Source: Nodosilinea sp. E11
GTDB taxonomy: Bacteria > Cyanobacteriota > Cyanobacteriia > Phormidesmidales > Phormidesmidaceae
Reading direction: 5' to 3'
DNA length: 64,000 nt
Assembly: GCF_032813545.1 (NCBI RefSeq)
Contig: NZ_CP136520.1
Span: 3,838,001 to 3,902,000 of the forward strand
A program made the translations under genes and the position numbers. Positions within the stretch are counted from its first letter, which is position 1. The number at the start of each line of letters is the position of its first letter. The notes below the pieces were generated by a model. The model saw only the letters and a program-made list of their open reading frames with translations. It did no database searches and was not told where the DNA came from. Below are positions 29,065 through 39,168 of the stretch, piece after piece.

Positions 29065-30363
29065 ATGACACTTGCAAAGCGCGGACTGATCCTCGGTGCA
29101 ACCGCCCTCGCCGTAGCTGCGGTTACCGTAACCGGTGCCGGGATTCATCTGTCCCAGAGTAAAGCCTTCTTTCAAGAAAGCCCGAAAGAGCTAATTGATC
29201 AGGTCTGGCAGCTCATCAACCGCAACTTTGTCGATGCCACCTTTAACCAGACCGACTGGGAAGCCGTGCGCACTGAATATCTAGGGCGCGATTACAGCAA
29301 TCAGGAAGAGGCCTATGTTGCTGTGCGCGAAATGCTGGAGAAGCTGGAAGATCCCTACACCCGCTTCATGGATCCAGAAGAATTTCGCAACATGCAGGTG
29401 GACACCTCCGGGGAACTCACCGGCGTTGGTATTCAAATTTCCCAAGACGATGAAACTAAAGCAATCGTAGTGGTAGCCCCGATCGAAGACACCCCTGCCT
29501 TCGATGCTGGCATTCGTCCCCAAGACGTCATTTTGGCGATTGACGGCGAATCCACCAGCGAGATGGAACTCAACGATGCGGTGAGCCGGATTCGGGGCAC
29601 GGTCGGCTCTGAAGTCACTCTGACTATTCGCCGGGGTGAGCAGGAGTTAGAGGTGCCCATTGTGCGCGCCCGTATTGAAATTCACCCGGTGCGCTACAGC
29701 GTTCAAGCCGGTCCCGAGGGGGCGGTGGGTTACATTCGCCTGACCCAGTTCAGCGCTAACGCTGCCACCGAAATGAGCGAAGCCATTGCAGATTTAGAGA
29801 GCCAGGGAGTAACGGGCTACATTCTCGACCTGCGCTCTAATCCCGGCGGGCTGCTGTACTCCAGCATTGATATCGCCCGGATGTGGCTAGACAGTGGCAC
29901 CATTGTATCGACGGTCAACCGTCAGGGTGTCGTCGATGAAGAGACTGCCAACAGTCGCGCTTTGACCGACAAGCCCTTGGTGGTATTGGTCGATGGAGGA
30001 TCTGCCAGTGCTAGCGAAATTTTGTCGGGGGCGCTCAGAGACAACGAGCGGGCCGTGCTGGTAGGAACCCGCACCTTTGGTAAGGGGCTGGTGCAATCGG
30101 TGCGCAGCTTGGGCGATGGTTCTGGGGTGGCCATTACCGTAGCTAAATACCTCACCCCCAACGGAACTGATATCAACAAGTCTGGTATTAACCCCGACAT
30201 TGCGGTGGAGCTGACTGACGAACAACGGGAGCAGCTGTCTACAGAGCGTGAGGCGATTGGCACTAGTGCCGACCCTCAGTATGCTGAGGCTCTACGGGTA
30301 CTGAGCGTAGAAATTCAGGAGGCTCGGGGTGCTAATAATGTGACAGCGGCACCGACCAATTAG
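29065..30363 (+). CDS. carboxyl-terminal processing protease (S41 family)
   Basis: A 432-residue exported serine protease. N-terminal signal/anchor helix (residues 5-27), N-terminal helical domain, a PDZ domain (about 100-180, GELTGVGIQIS ... DVILAIDGES), and the S41 core with catalytic Ser in GGSASASEILSGAL and catalytic Lys in GTRTFGKGLVQS. Cyanobacteria have several: CtpA trims the D1 protein of photosystem II, CtpB and CtpC have other roles. Which one this is cannot be decided from sequence alone. Acts in lumen or periplasm. Confidence 0.95.
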   Translation: MTLAKRGLILGATALAVAAVTVTGAGIHLSQSKAFFQESPKELIDQVWQLINRNFVDATFNQTDWEAVRTEYLGRDYSNQEEAYVAVREMLEKLEDPYTRFMDPEEFRNMQVDTSGELTGVGIQISQDDETKAIVVVAPIEDTPAFDAGIRPQDVILAIDGESTSEMELNDAVSRIRGTVGSEVTLTIRRGEQELEVPIVRARIEIHPVRYSVQAGPEGAVGYIRLTQFSANAATEMSEAIADLESQGVTGYILDLRSNPGGLLYSSIDIARMWLDSGTIVSTVNRQGVVDEETANSRALTDKPLVVLVDGGSASASEILSGALRDNERAVLVGTRTFGKGLVQSVRSLGDGSGVAITVAKYLTPNGTDINKSGINPDIAVELTDEQREQLSTEREAIGTSADPQYAEALRVLSVEIQEARGANNVTAAPTN

Positions 30364-30466
30364 TGCGATCGGTGCGAGCCTTGTCAAGGCGCTACGCCGG
30401 TCTTTTATGGCCCCTGGCTACCCTTGTTGTCGTGAGCAGATTGACCAAAGCTACCTCTAAGGTTGG

Positions 30467-30706
30467 CTAGACCTCGGGCCGCTTGCGGCGAGACACCCGC
30501 AGCGGATTGCCGCCCAGCACCAGCAATAGCAGGGCGGCGGCCAGCATGCCACCGGCAACGCAGAAGGCCAACAGCACCCCAAAGGGCAGCTCAATCGATT
30601 GCAGGTTAAGTAGGCGAATCGATACTGGGGTGGCATTTTGGACGGCGATGATGGCGATCGCGATCACCCAAACAGCGGGCACTAGCGCTAGGGCAAGTCT
30701 AATCAT
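30467..30706 (-). CDS. LapA-domain (DUF1049) small membrane protein
   Basis: A 79-residue protein with two membrane helices (about 3-23 and 42-65), the segment AVQNATPVSIRLLNLQSIEL between them and a basic tail (RVSRRKRPEV). This is the LapA_dom layout; E. coli LapA tunes LpxC turnover with LapB, but the single-domain cyanobacterial proteins have no established role. The ATG at 30706 is preferred to 30745. Divergent from rplI. Confidence 0.75.
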   Translation of the reverse strand: MIRLALALVPAVWVIAIAIIAVQNATPVSIRLLNLQSIELPFGVLLAFCVAGGMLAAALLLLVLGGNPLRVSRRKRPEV

Positions 30707-30795
30707 GGAAGAGTCTGGGGGGAGGAGGGCGATCGGGGTTGCCAATGTACAACCCCTTTGGGTAGTATAGTCAACTGGGCTATACGAGAAAAATC

Positions 30796-31254
30796 ATGGC
30801 AAAACGGGTACAGGTAGTTCTTACGGAAGACATTCGCAAGCTGGGCTATAACGGCGACCTAGTAGAGGTGGCTCCCGGCTACGCACGCAATTATCTTATC
30901 CCTAACGGGAAGGCAGTGCGCACTACCCCCGGTGTGCTGAAGCAGGTAGAGCGTCGGCGCGAGGCGCAAAAGCAGCGATTGCTCGAAATTAAGCAGGAGG
31001 CCGAGGCCACCAAGACGGCCCTAGATACCATCGGCATGTTCACCATTCAAAAGCCCGTGGGCGAGAATGAGGCTATCTTTGGTACGGTCACCTCTGGGGA
31101 CGTGGCCGATGTGATTAAGTCGCTGGCTGGCAAAGAGGTTGACCGCCGCGATATTTCGGTGCCTGATATCAATAAGCTGGGCGAATACCAGGCCGAAGTG
31201 AAACTGCACCCCGAGGTGACGGCCATGGTCAATCTACGGGTGACCGCTGAATAA
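30796..31254 (+). CDS. rplI: 50S ribosomal protein L9
   Basis: A 152-residue ribosomal protein binding 23S rRNA. N-terminal domain [20 protein letters not shown], followed by [14 protein letters not shown], the long connecting helix rich in Glu/Lys/Arg and the C-terminal domain with [13 protein letters not shown]. Length fits. A hairpin terminator follows, so it is probably monocistronic rather than joined to dnaG. Confidence 0.98.
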   Translation: MAKRVQVVLTEDIRKLGYNGDLVEVAPGYARNYLIPNGKAVRTTPGVLKQVERRREAQKQRLLEIKQEAEATKTALDTIGMFTIQKPVGENEAIFGTVTSGDVADVIKSLAGKEVDRRDISVPDINKLGEYQAEVKLHPEVTAMVNLRVTAE

Positions 31255-31296
31255 GCTCCTGTAGTCTAGGCTAACACCACTTCAATTGCCGACCGC

Positions 31297-31328
31297 TGGG
31301 GTCTAGGCTGTGCTCAGCCTAGACCCCA
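31297..31328 (+). terminator. terminator after rplI
   Basis: Perfect 14-bp arms TGGGGTCTAGGCTG and CAGCCTAGACCCCA with loop TGCT, followed by GATTGTTTT. Confidence 0.85.
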
Positions 31329-31457
31329 GATTGTTTTAAGACAGATTTTTCCTTCTCCTGTCATCGCGCCGCCGCCCTTACCTCCCCCATGGGCTACAAT
31401 CAATCCACTTCTCAACATCTAGTGGCTCGCCCCCGCTACTAGCCCAGCCCTAGCGCT

Positions 31458-33401
31458 ATGGATACTCCCCGACTTCACCCTGACACCATCGAGGCAGTGC
31501 GCGATCGCGCCGATATTGTCGATGTGGTTTCCCAGCATGTGGTGCTGAAAAAGCAGGGCAAAGACTTTGTTGGCCTCTGCCCTTTCCACGAAGACAAATC
31601 GCCCAGCTTTAGCGTCAGCCCCAGTAAGCAGTTCTACTACTGCTTTTCCTGTGGGGCCGGGGGCAACGCCTTTAAGTTTTTAATGGAGCTGAACAAGCGC
31701 TCCTTTGCCGATGTAGTGCTCGATCTGGCCCAGCGCTACCAGGTGCCGGTCACGACCCTAGAGCCAGCTAAGCGCCAAGAGCTTCAGCGGCAGCTCACTC
31801 TGCGGGAGCAGCTCTACGAAGTTTTGGCGCTAACCGCAAAATTTTACGAGCACGCCCTGCAGCAGATTGACGGGGCTCCTGCCTTGGCCTACCTGTACGA
31901 GCGGGGCCTGAGCGACACCACCATTCAGCAGTTTCAGTTGGGGTTTGCGCCAGGGGGCTGGCAAACCCTCTACGGCTACCTGGTGGAGCAAAAGCACTAC
32001 CCCGTGAACCTGGTTGAGCAAGCCGGTTTGGTGGTGCCTCGGCAAAAGGGCGACGGCTACTACGACCGATTTCGCGATCGCCTGATGATTCCCATTCGCG
32101 ACGGCCAGAGCCGGGTGATTGGCTTTGGTGGCCGCGCCCTCGGCGATGAGAAACCCAAGTACTTAAATTCTCCTGATACTGAGCTATTTGACAAGGGAAA
32201 AACCCTCTACGGGCTAGATCTAGCCCGAGCGGCGATCGCCAAGGACGATCGCGCCATTGTGGTCGAGGGCTACTTCGACGTGATTGCCCTCCACGCGGCT
32301 GGGTTAGAAAACTCTGTCGCCGCTTTGGGTACGGCGCTCAATGCCGCCCAGGTGCGTCAGCTGCTGCGCTACACCGAATCGAAGCAAATTTTGCTCAACT
32401 TTGACGCCGATGCCGCCGGGGTAAAGGCGGCCCAGCGGGCGATCGGTGAAGTCGAAGACATGGCCTACCGGGGGGACGTGCAGCTGCGGGTGCTCAACAT
32501 TCCCGACGGCAAAGACCCCGACGAGTTTTTGCGGCACCACAGTGCCGCCGCCTACCGCGACCTGATCGAAGCTGCCCCCCTCTGGATTGACTGGCAAATT
32601 CACAACCTGATCGGTGGCAAAGACCTACGCCAGGCCGACCAGTTTCAGCAGACCAGCCAGGCGGTGGTAAAACTGCTCAGCGAGATTGCCAATGCCGACA
32701 CCCGCACTCACTACGTGCGCTACTGCGCCGAAATCTTTAGCAACGGCGACAGTCGCTTGGTGCCCCTGTTGGCCGAAAACTTGGTTACCCAGGTGCGCCG
32801 CCAGCGCCGCAGCACCTCCTCAGAAGCACCTACCCGTGCTGCTCCCACTCCTACCCCCAGCGCCAGTTCCCTAGAGCAGGCCGAGGCTGCTCTGCTGCGT
32901 ATTTTTCTCCACGCCGCTAGCCACCGCGACGAGATTCGCCAGGTGCTCGAAGACCGTGACTTGCAGTTTAGCTATTCCCACCACCGTGCCCTATGGCGGC
33001 AGATGCAGCGTCTGTTGAGTGACCACGACGACCCCAGGGTTGACCTGGTCAACCTGCTGCGTAACCAACTAGCTGATACCGGCCTGGCCACCACGCCCCT
33101 ACAGGCCCTCATGCACCTGAGCGAAAAGACCAAGCGCGACATCCTGCGCGCCCCCCTAGTCATCCGCGCCGCCGCTGCTTGCATGGAAAAAAACCTCTGC
33201 GAAAAGCGCTACCGCCACTTTCTCGCCCTATGGGAAAAGACCGATTGCACCACCGCCCCGGAGCTGTTTACCGAGTACCAGCGGCAAATCTACGCCGAAA
33301 AACGCCGCATTGAAGTGCTAGAAAAAGATCGCCAAGTCAGCTTCGAAGACCTAGCCAGCATGCCCTGGGTCGGCGAACAGTACGATTCCCTCGATCGGTA
33401 G
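31458..33401 (+). CDS. dnaG: DNA primase DnaG
   Basis: A 647-residue primase making RNA primers at the replication fork. Zinc-binding domain CPFHEDKSPSFSVSP ... CFSCGAGG (residues 42-75), catalytic TOPRIM core with EGYFDVIALH and FDADAAGVKAA, and a C-terminal helicase-interacting region (from about 460) after a Thr/Pro/Ser-rich linker. Length and order are standard. ATG at 31458 begins PRLHPDTIEAVRDRADIVDV, the usual start. Confidence 0.98.
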   Translation: MDTPRLHPDTIEAVRDRADIVDVVSQHVVLKKQGKDFVGLCPFHEDKSPSFSVSPSKQFYYCFSCGAGGNAFKFLMELNKRSFADVVLDLAQRYQVPVTTLEPAKRQELQRQLTLREQLYEVLALTAKFYEHALQQIDGAPALAYLYERGLSDTTIQQFQLGFAPGGWQTLYGYLVEQKHYPVNLVEQAGLVVPRQKGDGYYDRFRDRLMIPIRDGQSRVIGFGGRALGDEKPKYLNSPDTELFDKGKTLYGLDLARAAIAKDDRAIVVEGYFDVIALHAAGLENSVAALGTALNAAQVRQLLRYTESKQILLNFDADAAGVKAAQRAIGEVEDMAYRGDVQLRVLNIPDGKDPDEFLRHHSAAAYRDLIEAAPLWIDWQIHNLIGGKDLRQADQFQQTSQAVVKLLSEIANADTRTHYVRYCAEIFSNGDSRLVPLLAENLVTQVRRQRRSTSSEAPTRAAPTPTPSASSLEQAEAALLRIFLHAASHRDEIRQVLEDRDLQFSYSHHRALWRQMQRLLSDHDDPRVDLVNLLRNQLADTGLATTPLQALMHLSEKTKRDILRAPLVIRAAAACMEKNLCEKRYRHFLALWEKTDCTTAPELFTEYQRQIYAEKRRIEVLEKDRQVSFEDLASMPWVGEQYDSLDR

Positions 33402-33730
33402 AGCGAGTTTAGATTTTGAATGGGACAGCTGCCGAAAAACAGAAGCAGGGGAAAGAATCGCAGGGATGATGATCACCAACAGATTCCTCGGCAGAACAGA
33501 GGTTTAAACCGATGATCGATCGCTCCTTTCCGTGAGGACAAGGACGACGGAACGTCCTTGTCGATGGGGGTCTGGAGCCAGCGAAATGGCCCCAGCAGTA
33601 GATTTAGCTTTGATCCCAATTGTGCGCCGCCACAGTCAATGCTTTTGCCCAGATCAGCGGTGGGCATTGCCCACCCTACGTCTCGCAGCAGAGCGCTATC
33701 CTGAACGAAGTTTCTGGCACAAAGACACCT
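33402..33730. other. intergenic region dnaG / FAD monooxygenase
   Basis: Contains an imperfect hairpin of GACAAGGACG and CGTCCTTGTC (33537-33562) and a palindrome GGTGGGCATTGCCCACC (33659-33675) followed by CTACG, a typical member of the dispersed palindromes in this genome. No ORF supported. Confidence 0.5.
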
Positions 33731-34930
33731 ATGCCCAAAGTGGTCATCGTTGGCGCTGGCCCCACCGGGGCAACCCTGGCTCTGGTGCTGGCCCAGCGCG
33801 GCATCTCCGTCACCCTAGTTGAAGCCACCCGCGACTTTCAGCGCCAGTTTCGCGGCGAGGGGTTAATGCCCAGCGGCCTTAATGCCCTGCACCAGATGGG
33901 CCTCGACGCCCTGCTAGACACCATCCCTCACCGGCCCCTGAGCGCCTGGGAATTCTGGCTCAACGATCGCCGCCTGTTTCGCGCCGATGAGCCGCTGGGT
34001 GCAGATCGACCCTGTACCCTGGTCGCTCAGCCGCCCCTGCTGACGGCCCTAGTGCAGGCCGCCCAATCCCAACCCGACTTTGATTGGATCGCTGGCACGG
34101 CAGTAAAGGATCTGCTCTGGCAGAACGATCGAGTCGCCGGGGTACAGCTGGTGGATGGCCGTAGCCTAGCGGCCGACCTCGTCATTGGTGCCGATGGTCG
34201 GGCCTCGGCGATGCGCCAAAAAGCTGGGCTTACCCTAGACACTCAGCCTAAAAGTACTGACGTACTGTGGTTTAAGCTGCCTGCCCCGCCAGACTACGCA
34301 GTCGACAACTGCTTCTGTACGGTGGTAAAAGACGGGCGGGTGTTTAGCCTCTTTCACGGGGCCGAAGTTGGCAAACTGCACCTGGCCTGGGCGATCGCGC
34401 CGGAAGAACCAACGCTACAGCAGGATTGGGCGACTACCTTTGCCGCTCTGGTACCCCCGGCCCTAGTCGAACACTTTCGGGCGGCAGAGGACGCCATTTC
34501 GCCACCCCTACGGCTGTCGGTACTGGTCGGTCGGTGCCCCCGCTGGCACCGACCCGGCCTGCTGCTGCTGGGCGATGCGGCCCACCCCATGTCGCCCGTG
34601 CGCGCCCAGGGCATTAACCTGGCCCTGCGGGATGTGATTGTCGCGGCTAACCACCTGGTGCCGCCGCTCAAGCTAGAGGGAGCCGTTGAGGCAGCGGCAA
34701 TCGACGGGGCGATCGCCCAGATTCAAGCCGAACGAGAACCGGAAATCATTCAGGCGCAAGCGCTCCAGGCCCACGAAGCTAGCCGAGGCGAACAGCTACG
34801 CCGCTTCGCACTGCTCCGCCAGGGCCTAAGCTCGCTAGCCCCCGTAGTGGGGCCGTTGGTGAAGCAGGTGTGGAGCCAGCAACAGCAGCCGCTCCGCCAG
34901 GGGATTACGACCGTACAGCTTGAGGTTTAG
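33731..34930 (+). CDS. FAD-dependent aromatic-ring-hydroxylase-like monooxygenase
   Basis: A 399-residue flavoprotein of the PHBH/UbiH class. GxGxxG at VVIVGAGPTGATLALVLAQRG (first part of this, residues 4-24), the DG motif LVIGADGRASAMRQ (about 150-163) and the second FAD motif LLLLGDAAHPMSPVRAQGI (about 278-296). It hydroxylates an aromatic or polyene substrate using NAD(P)H and O2; which one is not visible. The frame opens at 33620 within the palindrome region, but ATG 33731 starts the Rossmann strand. Confidence 0.88.
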   Translation: MPKVVIVGAGPTGATLALVLAQRGISVTLVEATRDFQRQFRGEGLMPSGLNALHQMGLDALLDTIPHRPLSAWEFWLNDRRLFRADEPLGADRPCTLVAQPPLLTALVQAAQSQPDFDWIAGTAVKDLLWQNDRVAGVQLVDGRSLAADLVIGADGRASAMRQKAGLTLDTQPKSTDVLWFKLPAPPDYAVDNCFCTVVKDGRVFSLFHGAEVGKLHLAWAIAPEEPTLQQDWATTFAALVPPALVEHFRAAEDAISPPLRLSVLVGRCPRWHRPGLLLLGDAAHPMSPVRAQGINLALRDVIVAANHLVPPLKLEGAVEAAAIDGAIAQIQAEREPEIIQAQALQAHEASRGEQLRRFALLRQGLSSLAPVVGPLVKQVWSQQQQPLRQGITTVQLEV

Positions 34931-34994
34931 CGGGAATAACTGGGTTTGGCTCAACTGTAGAAGGCTGAAAACCTACCGTCGATCCGTTCATCCA

Positions 34995-35984
34995 TTAATC
35001 TAGTCCCAGCTCACGCTTCAGCAGCAGAATTGATTTTTCGCCGATGTAGTTGTCGCAGACGATCAGCTTGGGGGGACGAATCAGGTCTTCGCGGGCTTCG
35101 GCGATCGCCTCTTTGACCGTGGGCAGGCTGGCCTCATCAAATACCACAATGGTTTGGGCGCTGTGGATGACGGCATTGAGTTTGTAGGGGTCGTCGGTCT
35201 GGGCCGACATCAGCAGAATTTCGTCACCCCGTAGGCTGTAGCTAATCACCTCCGCCGCCCGCAAAATGCCGGTGCTGACGCTGACCATGCCCAGGCAGGT
35301 GCCCTTGGGCAGATCCTTCAGCAGGCCCAACTCTTTTTTGTAGTCGTAGATATCGACCGGAATCACCCGCACTGATTTGGGAGCCGCGATCGCCTCGGCT
35401 TCACTAATAAAGTAGCGGCTAGTCACCACCGTGCCCGAGCGGGTCTGGGCCAAAATCGTGTCGAGTTCTTCGAGGGGCACCAGCTGTACTGGAATGTGTA
35501 GAGCACTCTCTAGCTCCCGCACCATGAGCTGACCAGCCCCAATGTCTTGACTGGGGGCGGTGACCAGCACCCGAGCGCTACAGCGCAGCCGCCAGTCGAT
35601 TTCGGCTAAGAACAGCTCGCGGGCCTGGTTAAGCGAGCAGCCCTGGCGCAGCAGCTCGTCTAGCCCCGTCTCAACGACGTCTCGGGCCTGGGGAAACTCG
35701 GCCCACAGCATGGTTTGGGGGCGGGCGCTTTCGGTGCTGTTTTGCTCGCGCACGTAGATGCCCGAGCCTGGCATGGCCTCAACTACCCCAGCGTCTTCGA
35801 GCTGGCGGTAGACCTTACTGATCGTATTGCGGTGCAGGCCCGTCTGCATGGCCAACTGCCGAGTGCTAGGCAGTCGATAGCCAGGCGGATATTGCCGCGA
35901 GGCGATCGCAAACCAGATCTGGTCATAGAGCTGGGTCGACGCCGGTATTTCGCTATCGGGCTGAATATGAAACTGCACCACCAT
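34995..35984 (-). CDS. plmA: GntR-family regulator PlmA
   Basis: A 329-residue transcription factor. N-terminal GntR winged helix (residues 10-80; YPPGYRLPSTRQLAMQTGLH, TISKVYRQLEDAGVV) and a C-terminal effector/dimer domain containing CSLNQARELFLAEIDWRLRC, SGTVVTSRYFISEAEAIA and EDLIRPPKLIVCDNY. These blocks match my memory of the cyanobacterium-specific regulator PlmA, which in other species forms a complex with PII and PipX and was first linked to plasmid maintenance. Length agrees. ATG at 35984. No PII gene nearby. Confidence 0.82.
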   Translation of the reverse strand: MVVQFHIQPDSEIPASTQLYDQIWFAIASRQYPPGYRLPSTRQLAMQTGLHRNTISKVYRQLEDAGVVEAMPGSGIYVREQNSTESARPQTMLWAEFPQARDVVETGLDELLRQGCSLNQARELFLAEIDWRLRCSARVLVTAPSQDIGAGQLMVRELESALHIPVQLVPLEELDTILAQTRSGTVVTSRYFISEAEAIAAPKSVRVIPVDIYDYKKELGLLKDLPKGTCLGMVSVSTGILRAAEVISYSLRGDEILLMSAQTDDPYKLNAVIHSAQTIVVFDEASLPTVKEAIAEAREDLIRPPKLIVCDNYIGEKSILLLKRELGLD

Positions 35985-36205
35985 CTACCTCCAGGCTGTT
36001 GCCAGACAAACCATTGTGCCCTTACAAGGTCAAACCTGTGACAAGGTCGCACTCAGGACTATATACACCGGCTGTACTGTCAATTTAGGACGATTCTAGA
36101 AAAGTCGCTGGCTTTTATGGGTTTACTCGGGCCACCGCAATGATTTTTGACAATTGTAGCCACCCCGACGCTAAGGTAGGGGTGATTGATACGGACTAGC
36201 TTGTT

Positions 36206-36964
36206 ATGACATCTCTAGTACGCACCGAGACCATCACAATTTCTAGCGGTGATCGGGAGATTTTGGCCTACCTGGCTGAGCCCTCGCGCCCTGGACGGTG
36301 GGGTGCTGTGGTGGTGATGCAAGAAGTGTTTGGAGTCAACAGCCATATTCGTGAGGTGGCTGAGCGGTTGGCGGGTGCTGGTTACGTGGCGATCGCCCCT
36401 CACCTCTACCACCGCCAGGCCCCTGGCTTTGAGGCGGGCTACACCGCTGAAGATTTAGAATTGGGCCGCCGTTATAAGCAGGGGACGACGGCGGAGGAAC
36501 TGCTGGCAGATGTGCGGGGCGCGATCGCCTACCTCTACGGCAAAACCAACGTGATTGCCGAGGGTGTTGGCTGCATTGGCTTTTGCTTTGGCGGTCATGT
36601 CGCCTACCTGGCCGCCACCCTGCCGGAGGTTAAAGCGACGGCGTCGTTCTATGGGGCGGGCATAGCCACGATGAGCCCCGGCGGCGGTGCTCCCACCCTC
36701 AGCCGCACCGCCGAGATCGCCGGCACGGTCTACGGCTTCTTTGGCGAAAAAGATCCGCTGATTGCTGCTGAGGAAATCGATCAAATGGAGGCGGCGCTAC
36801 AAGCCCAGGGCGTGCCCCACCAGATCTTTCGCTACCCCAATGCCGAGCATGGCTTCTTCTGTGATCAGCGCTACAGCTACCAGGCGGAGGCCGCCCGCGA
36901 CGCTTGGGGGCAGGTGCTGCACCTGTTTAAGACCACGCTGCCTGCCGCTCCGGCAGAGACCTAG
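36206..36964 (+). CDS. dienelactone hydrolase family protein
   Basis: A 252-residue alpha/beta hydrolase. The nucleophile elbow is GCIGFCFGGH with Cys in place of Ser (about 131), the acid is Asp in FGEKDPLI, and the His is in PNAEHGFFCD: the Cys-Asp-His triad of dienelactone hydrolases. The N-terminal VVVMQEVFGVNSHIREVAERL block is also typical. Substrate unknown; many cyanobacterial copies are not part of aromatic catabolism. Single gene. Confidence 0.9.
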   Translation: MTSLVRTETITISSGDREILAYLAEPSRPGRWGAVVVMQEVFGVNSHIREVAERLAGAGYVAIAPHLYHRQAPGFEAGYTAEDLELGRRYKQGTTAEELLADVRGAIAYLYGKTNVIAEGVGCIGFCFGGHVAYLAATLPEVKATASFYGAGIATMSPGGGAPTLSRTAEIAGTVYGFFGEKDPLIAAEEIDQMEAALQAQGVPHQIFRYPNAEHGFFCDQRYSYQAEAARDAWGQVLHLFKTTLPAAPAET

Positions 36965-37165
36965 GGGCACCCCCGCCTCCTATAGCTACCATCCATAGCG
37001 ATCGCTTATGGCCCCCTTCAGCCTTTTGAACCATCCCCCGCACCCCACTGCGGGATAATGTAAATGTTGATACCGCTAGCATTTTCATCAAATGCATGGG
37101 ATCGCCTTAGCAATCCTTAAAACGCTGATCTACGCTCTCTGGCCATTTCATTGCTTTCCCCCTCC

Positions 37166-38509
37166 ATGGCTTATTATCTTTCCCCCCGGTTTCTCGAAAA
37201 GCTGGCGGTGCACATCACCAAAAACTACCTGAAGCTGCCGGAGGTTAAAATTCCGCTGCTGCTGGGGGTGCACGGTCGCAAGGGTGAAGGTAAGACCTTT
37301 CAGTGTGAGCTGCTGTACGAGCGCATGGGGGTCGAGGTGGTGCATATCTCCGGGGGCGAACTCGAAAGCCCCGACGCGGGCGACCCGGCCCGCCTGATTC
37401 GCCTGCGCTACCGGGAAGCCGCTGAGCTGGTGCGGGTGCGGGGCAAAATGGCGGTGCTGATGATCAACGACATTGACGCCGGGGCGGGCCGCTTTGACGC
37501 GCTGACGCAATATACCGTCAACACTCAGCTGGTGAACAACACCCTGATGAACATTGCCGACAACCCCACCAATGTTCAGCTGCCGGGCAGCTACGACGAG
37601 ACCGAGCTTCAGCGGGTGCCGATTATTCTGACTGGCAACGACCTCTCTACCCTCTACGCGCCACTGATTCGCGACGGCCGCATGGATAAGTTTTACTGGC
37701 AGCCCGATCGAGACGATCGCATTGGCATTGTCGGTGGCATCTTTGCTCCCGACGGCCTCTCCTCTCAAGATGTGACGATGCTGGTCGATACGTTTCCTAC
37801 CCAGGCGATCGATTTTTTTGGGGCCGTGCGCGCTCAGATCTACAACGAGCAGATCCGCGACTTTATCTATTCTGTAGGGCTCGAAAATGTTTCCCGCAGC
37901 GTGGTCAACACCACCACGCCGCCCAGCTTTCGCAAGCCCGACTTTAGCCTGTCGCATTTGATCGAAGTGGGCGATCGCCTGGTGCGCGAACAGCGCCGGG
38001 TCGATGACATGCGCCTTGCCAACGAGTACAACCGCGTTCTGCAAGGAAATCCAGCATCAGCCCCCCCAACGGGCAGTGTCTACCACGCCTACGACCCCGA
38101 AGCTCATGCGCCTAGCGCTGGTGCCGTCCCTGTCGCCGATGCTGCCACGACCGACGTGAGCCGCAACGGTAATGGCGACGCCCCCCAGTGCCCCTTACCT
38201 CCCACGCCCCACACCTCTACCCATCCGCCCTCCCACTCATCCACGCTTCCCCCCGATGTGCAAGACCAGATCAATGCCTTGCTAGCCCAAGGGTATCGCC
38301 TGGGATTAGAGCACGTCGATCAGCGCCGCTTTCAAACCAATGCCTGGCAGAGTGGTCCTCCCATCCCTAGCCAAGATGCCGCCAGCGCCCGCTCGACCCT
38401 AGAGCGCTGCCTAGACGACTATGACCAAGACTACGTGCGGCTATTTGGCATCGACCCCAAAACCAAACAGCGGGTAATGGAGAAAATTATTCAACGGCCT
38501 GGGCGCTAG
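37166..38509 (+). CDS. rca: Rubisco activase with C-terminal small-subunit-like (SSUL) domain
   Basis: A 447-residue AAA+ remodeller that removes inhibitory sugar phosphates from Rubisco. N-terminal AAA+ core: Walker [16 protein letters not shown], Walker [33 protein letters not shown] (last block). A Pro/Ser/Thr/His-rich linker (about 340-370) leads to an RbcS-like domain: [42 protein letters not shown]. In other cyanobacteria this SSUL module recruits the protein to beta-carboxysomes. The frame opens with TTG at 37151; ATG 37166 starts [15 protein letters not shown]. No rbcLXS here. Its 3' end overlaps the convergent uraH by 4 bp. Confidence 0.93.
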   Translation: MAYYLSPRFLEKLAVHITKNYLKLPEVKIPLLLGVHGRKGEGKTFQCELLYERMGVEVVHISGGELESPDAGDPARLIRLRYREAAELVRVRGKMAVLMINDIDAGAGRFDALTQYTVNTQLVNNTLMNIADNPTNVQLPGSYDETELQRVPIILTGNDLSTLYAPLIRDGRMDKFYWQPDRDDRIGIVGGIFAPDGLSSQDVTMLVDTFPTQAIDFFGAVRAQIYNEQIRDFIYSVGLENVSRSVVNTTTPPSFRKPDFSLSHLIEVGDRLVREQRRVDDMRLANEYNRVLQGNPASAPPTGSVYHAYDPEAHAPSAGAVPVADAATTDVSRNGNGDAPQCPLPPTPHTSTHPPSHSSTLPPDVQDQINALLAQGYRLGLEHVDQRRFQTNAWQSGPPIPSQDAASARSTLERCLDDYDQDYVRLFGIDPKTKQRVMEKIIQRPGR

Positions 38510-38865
38510 CTGCCCCGGTAGGTGCTGTATGACCAAGGTGACACCAGTAGCGGCACGTGAAAGTTGCCGCTGGGGTCAGCCACCGTAAAGCGAACAGGAA
38601 TTTGATCTAAAAACGGTGGGTCAGACAAGGCTGCGCCAGTTGTGGCAAAGTAGGCGGCCACATCAAAGGTGATCTCGTAGGTGCCTTTGTGCAGCTCGTC
38701 GCCTTCTAGGAGCGGCTGATCGGTGCGCCCATCGCTGTTGGTTTCAACCGTTGTGAGCGCCGTTTTGATATCGGCCTCTTTATTAATGGCCCAGACTGTG
38801 AGCCGCATTGAGGCGGCGGGCTTACCCAGGGCTGTGTCGAGTACGTGGGTGGTGAGTCTGCCCAT
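38506..38865 (-). CDS. uraH: 5-hydroxyisourate hydrolase (transthyretin-like)
   Basis: A 119-residue enzyme hydrolysing 5-hydroxyisourate in uric acid breakdown. Seen: [14 protein letters not shown] (catalytic His), the middle [10 protein letters not shown] (Arg) and the C-terminal signature [15 protein letters not shown]. Length is exact for the family. Other urate genes are not in the window. Overlaps the rca stop by 4 bp on the opposite strand. Confidence 0.95.
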   Translation of the reverse strand: MGRLTTHVLDTALGKPAASMRLTVWAINKEADIKTALTTVETNSDGRTDQPLLEGDELHKGTYEITFDVAAYFATTGAALSDPPFLDQIPVRFTVADPSGNFHVPLLVSPWSYSTYRGS

Positions 38866-39168
38866 TGTGATGTTAAATCATGCCAAATAGCTACAGTCAA
38901 AGCATATAGTAAGAAGCCCTTGGATGGAGGGGTGACCCGAATAAAAGGTGTCAGGTGTCAGGTGAGGGCGAATTCTTTTAGCCGAAGCCTGAGACCTAGA
39001 ACCAGTACCCGAAACCCGGTACCCAAAACCCGGTACCCAAAACCCGGTACCCAAAACCTTCCCCTTAGCCCGACTTTTGCCGAGAACACCATTGTTCGTT
39101 AGCCTGACCCTAGGGAGTAGGCCATCGTCAGGCAACTTCCAGGCCATTCACCAGGTAATTTGATTACT
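38866..39168. other. intergenic region with heptad-type repeats
   Basis: 303 bp. GTGTCAG occurs twice in tandem (38948-38961), followed by a 3x14-bp repeat at 39017-39058. No ORF. The upstream part of the Rieske gene promoter must lie here, not recognised. Confidence 0.5.
39017..39058. repeat. tandem repeat, 3 x 14 bp
   Basis: Three exact copies of CGGTACCCAAAACC, each made of two related heptads (GGTACCC, AAAACCC), with degenerate flanking units (AGTACCCGAAACC). Cyanobacterial STRR-like. Confidence 0.9.

Noticed and set aside
37148-38044. 298-codon minus-strand frame opposite rca
   Set aside because: Antisense shadow of a well-conserved AAA+ gene; the translation shows no domain and follows the codon pattern of the other strand.
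38941-39060. CRISPR-like array from the repeats near 39 kb
   Set aside because: Units are 7-14 bp and directly tandem with no spacers; no cas genes in the window.
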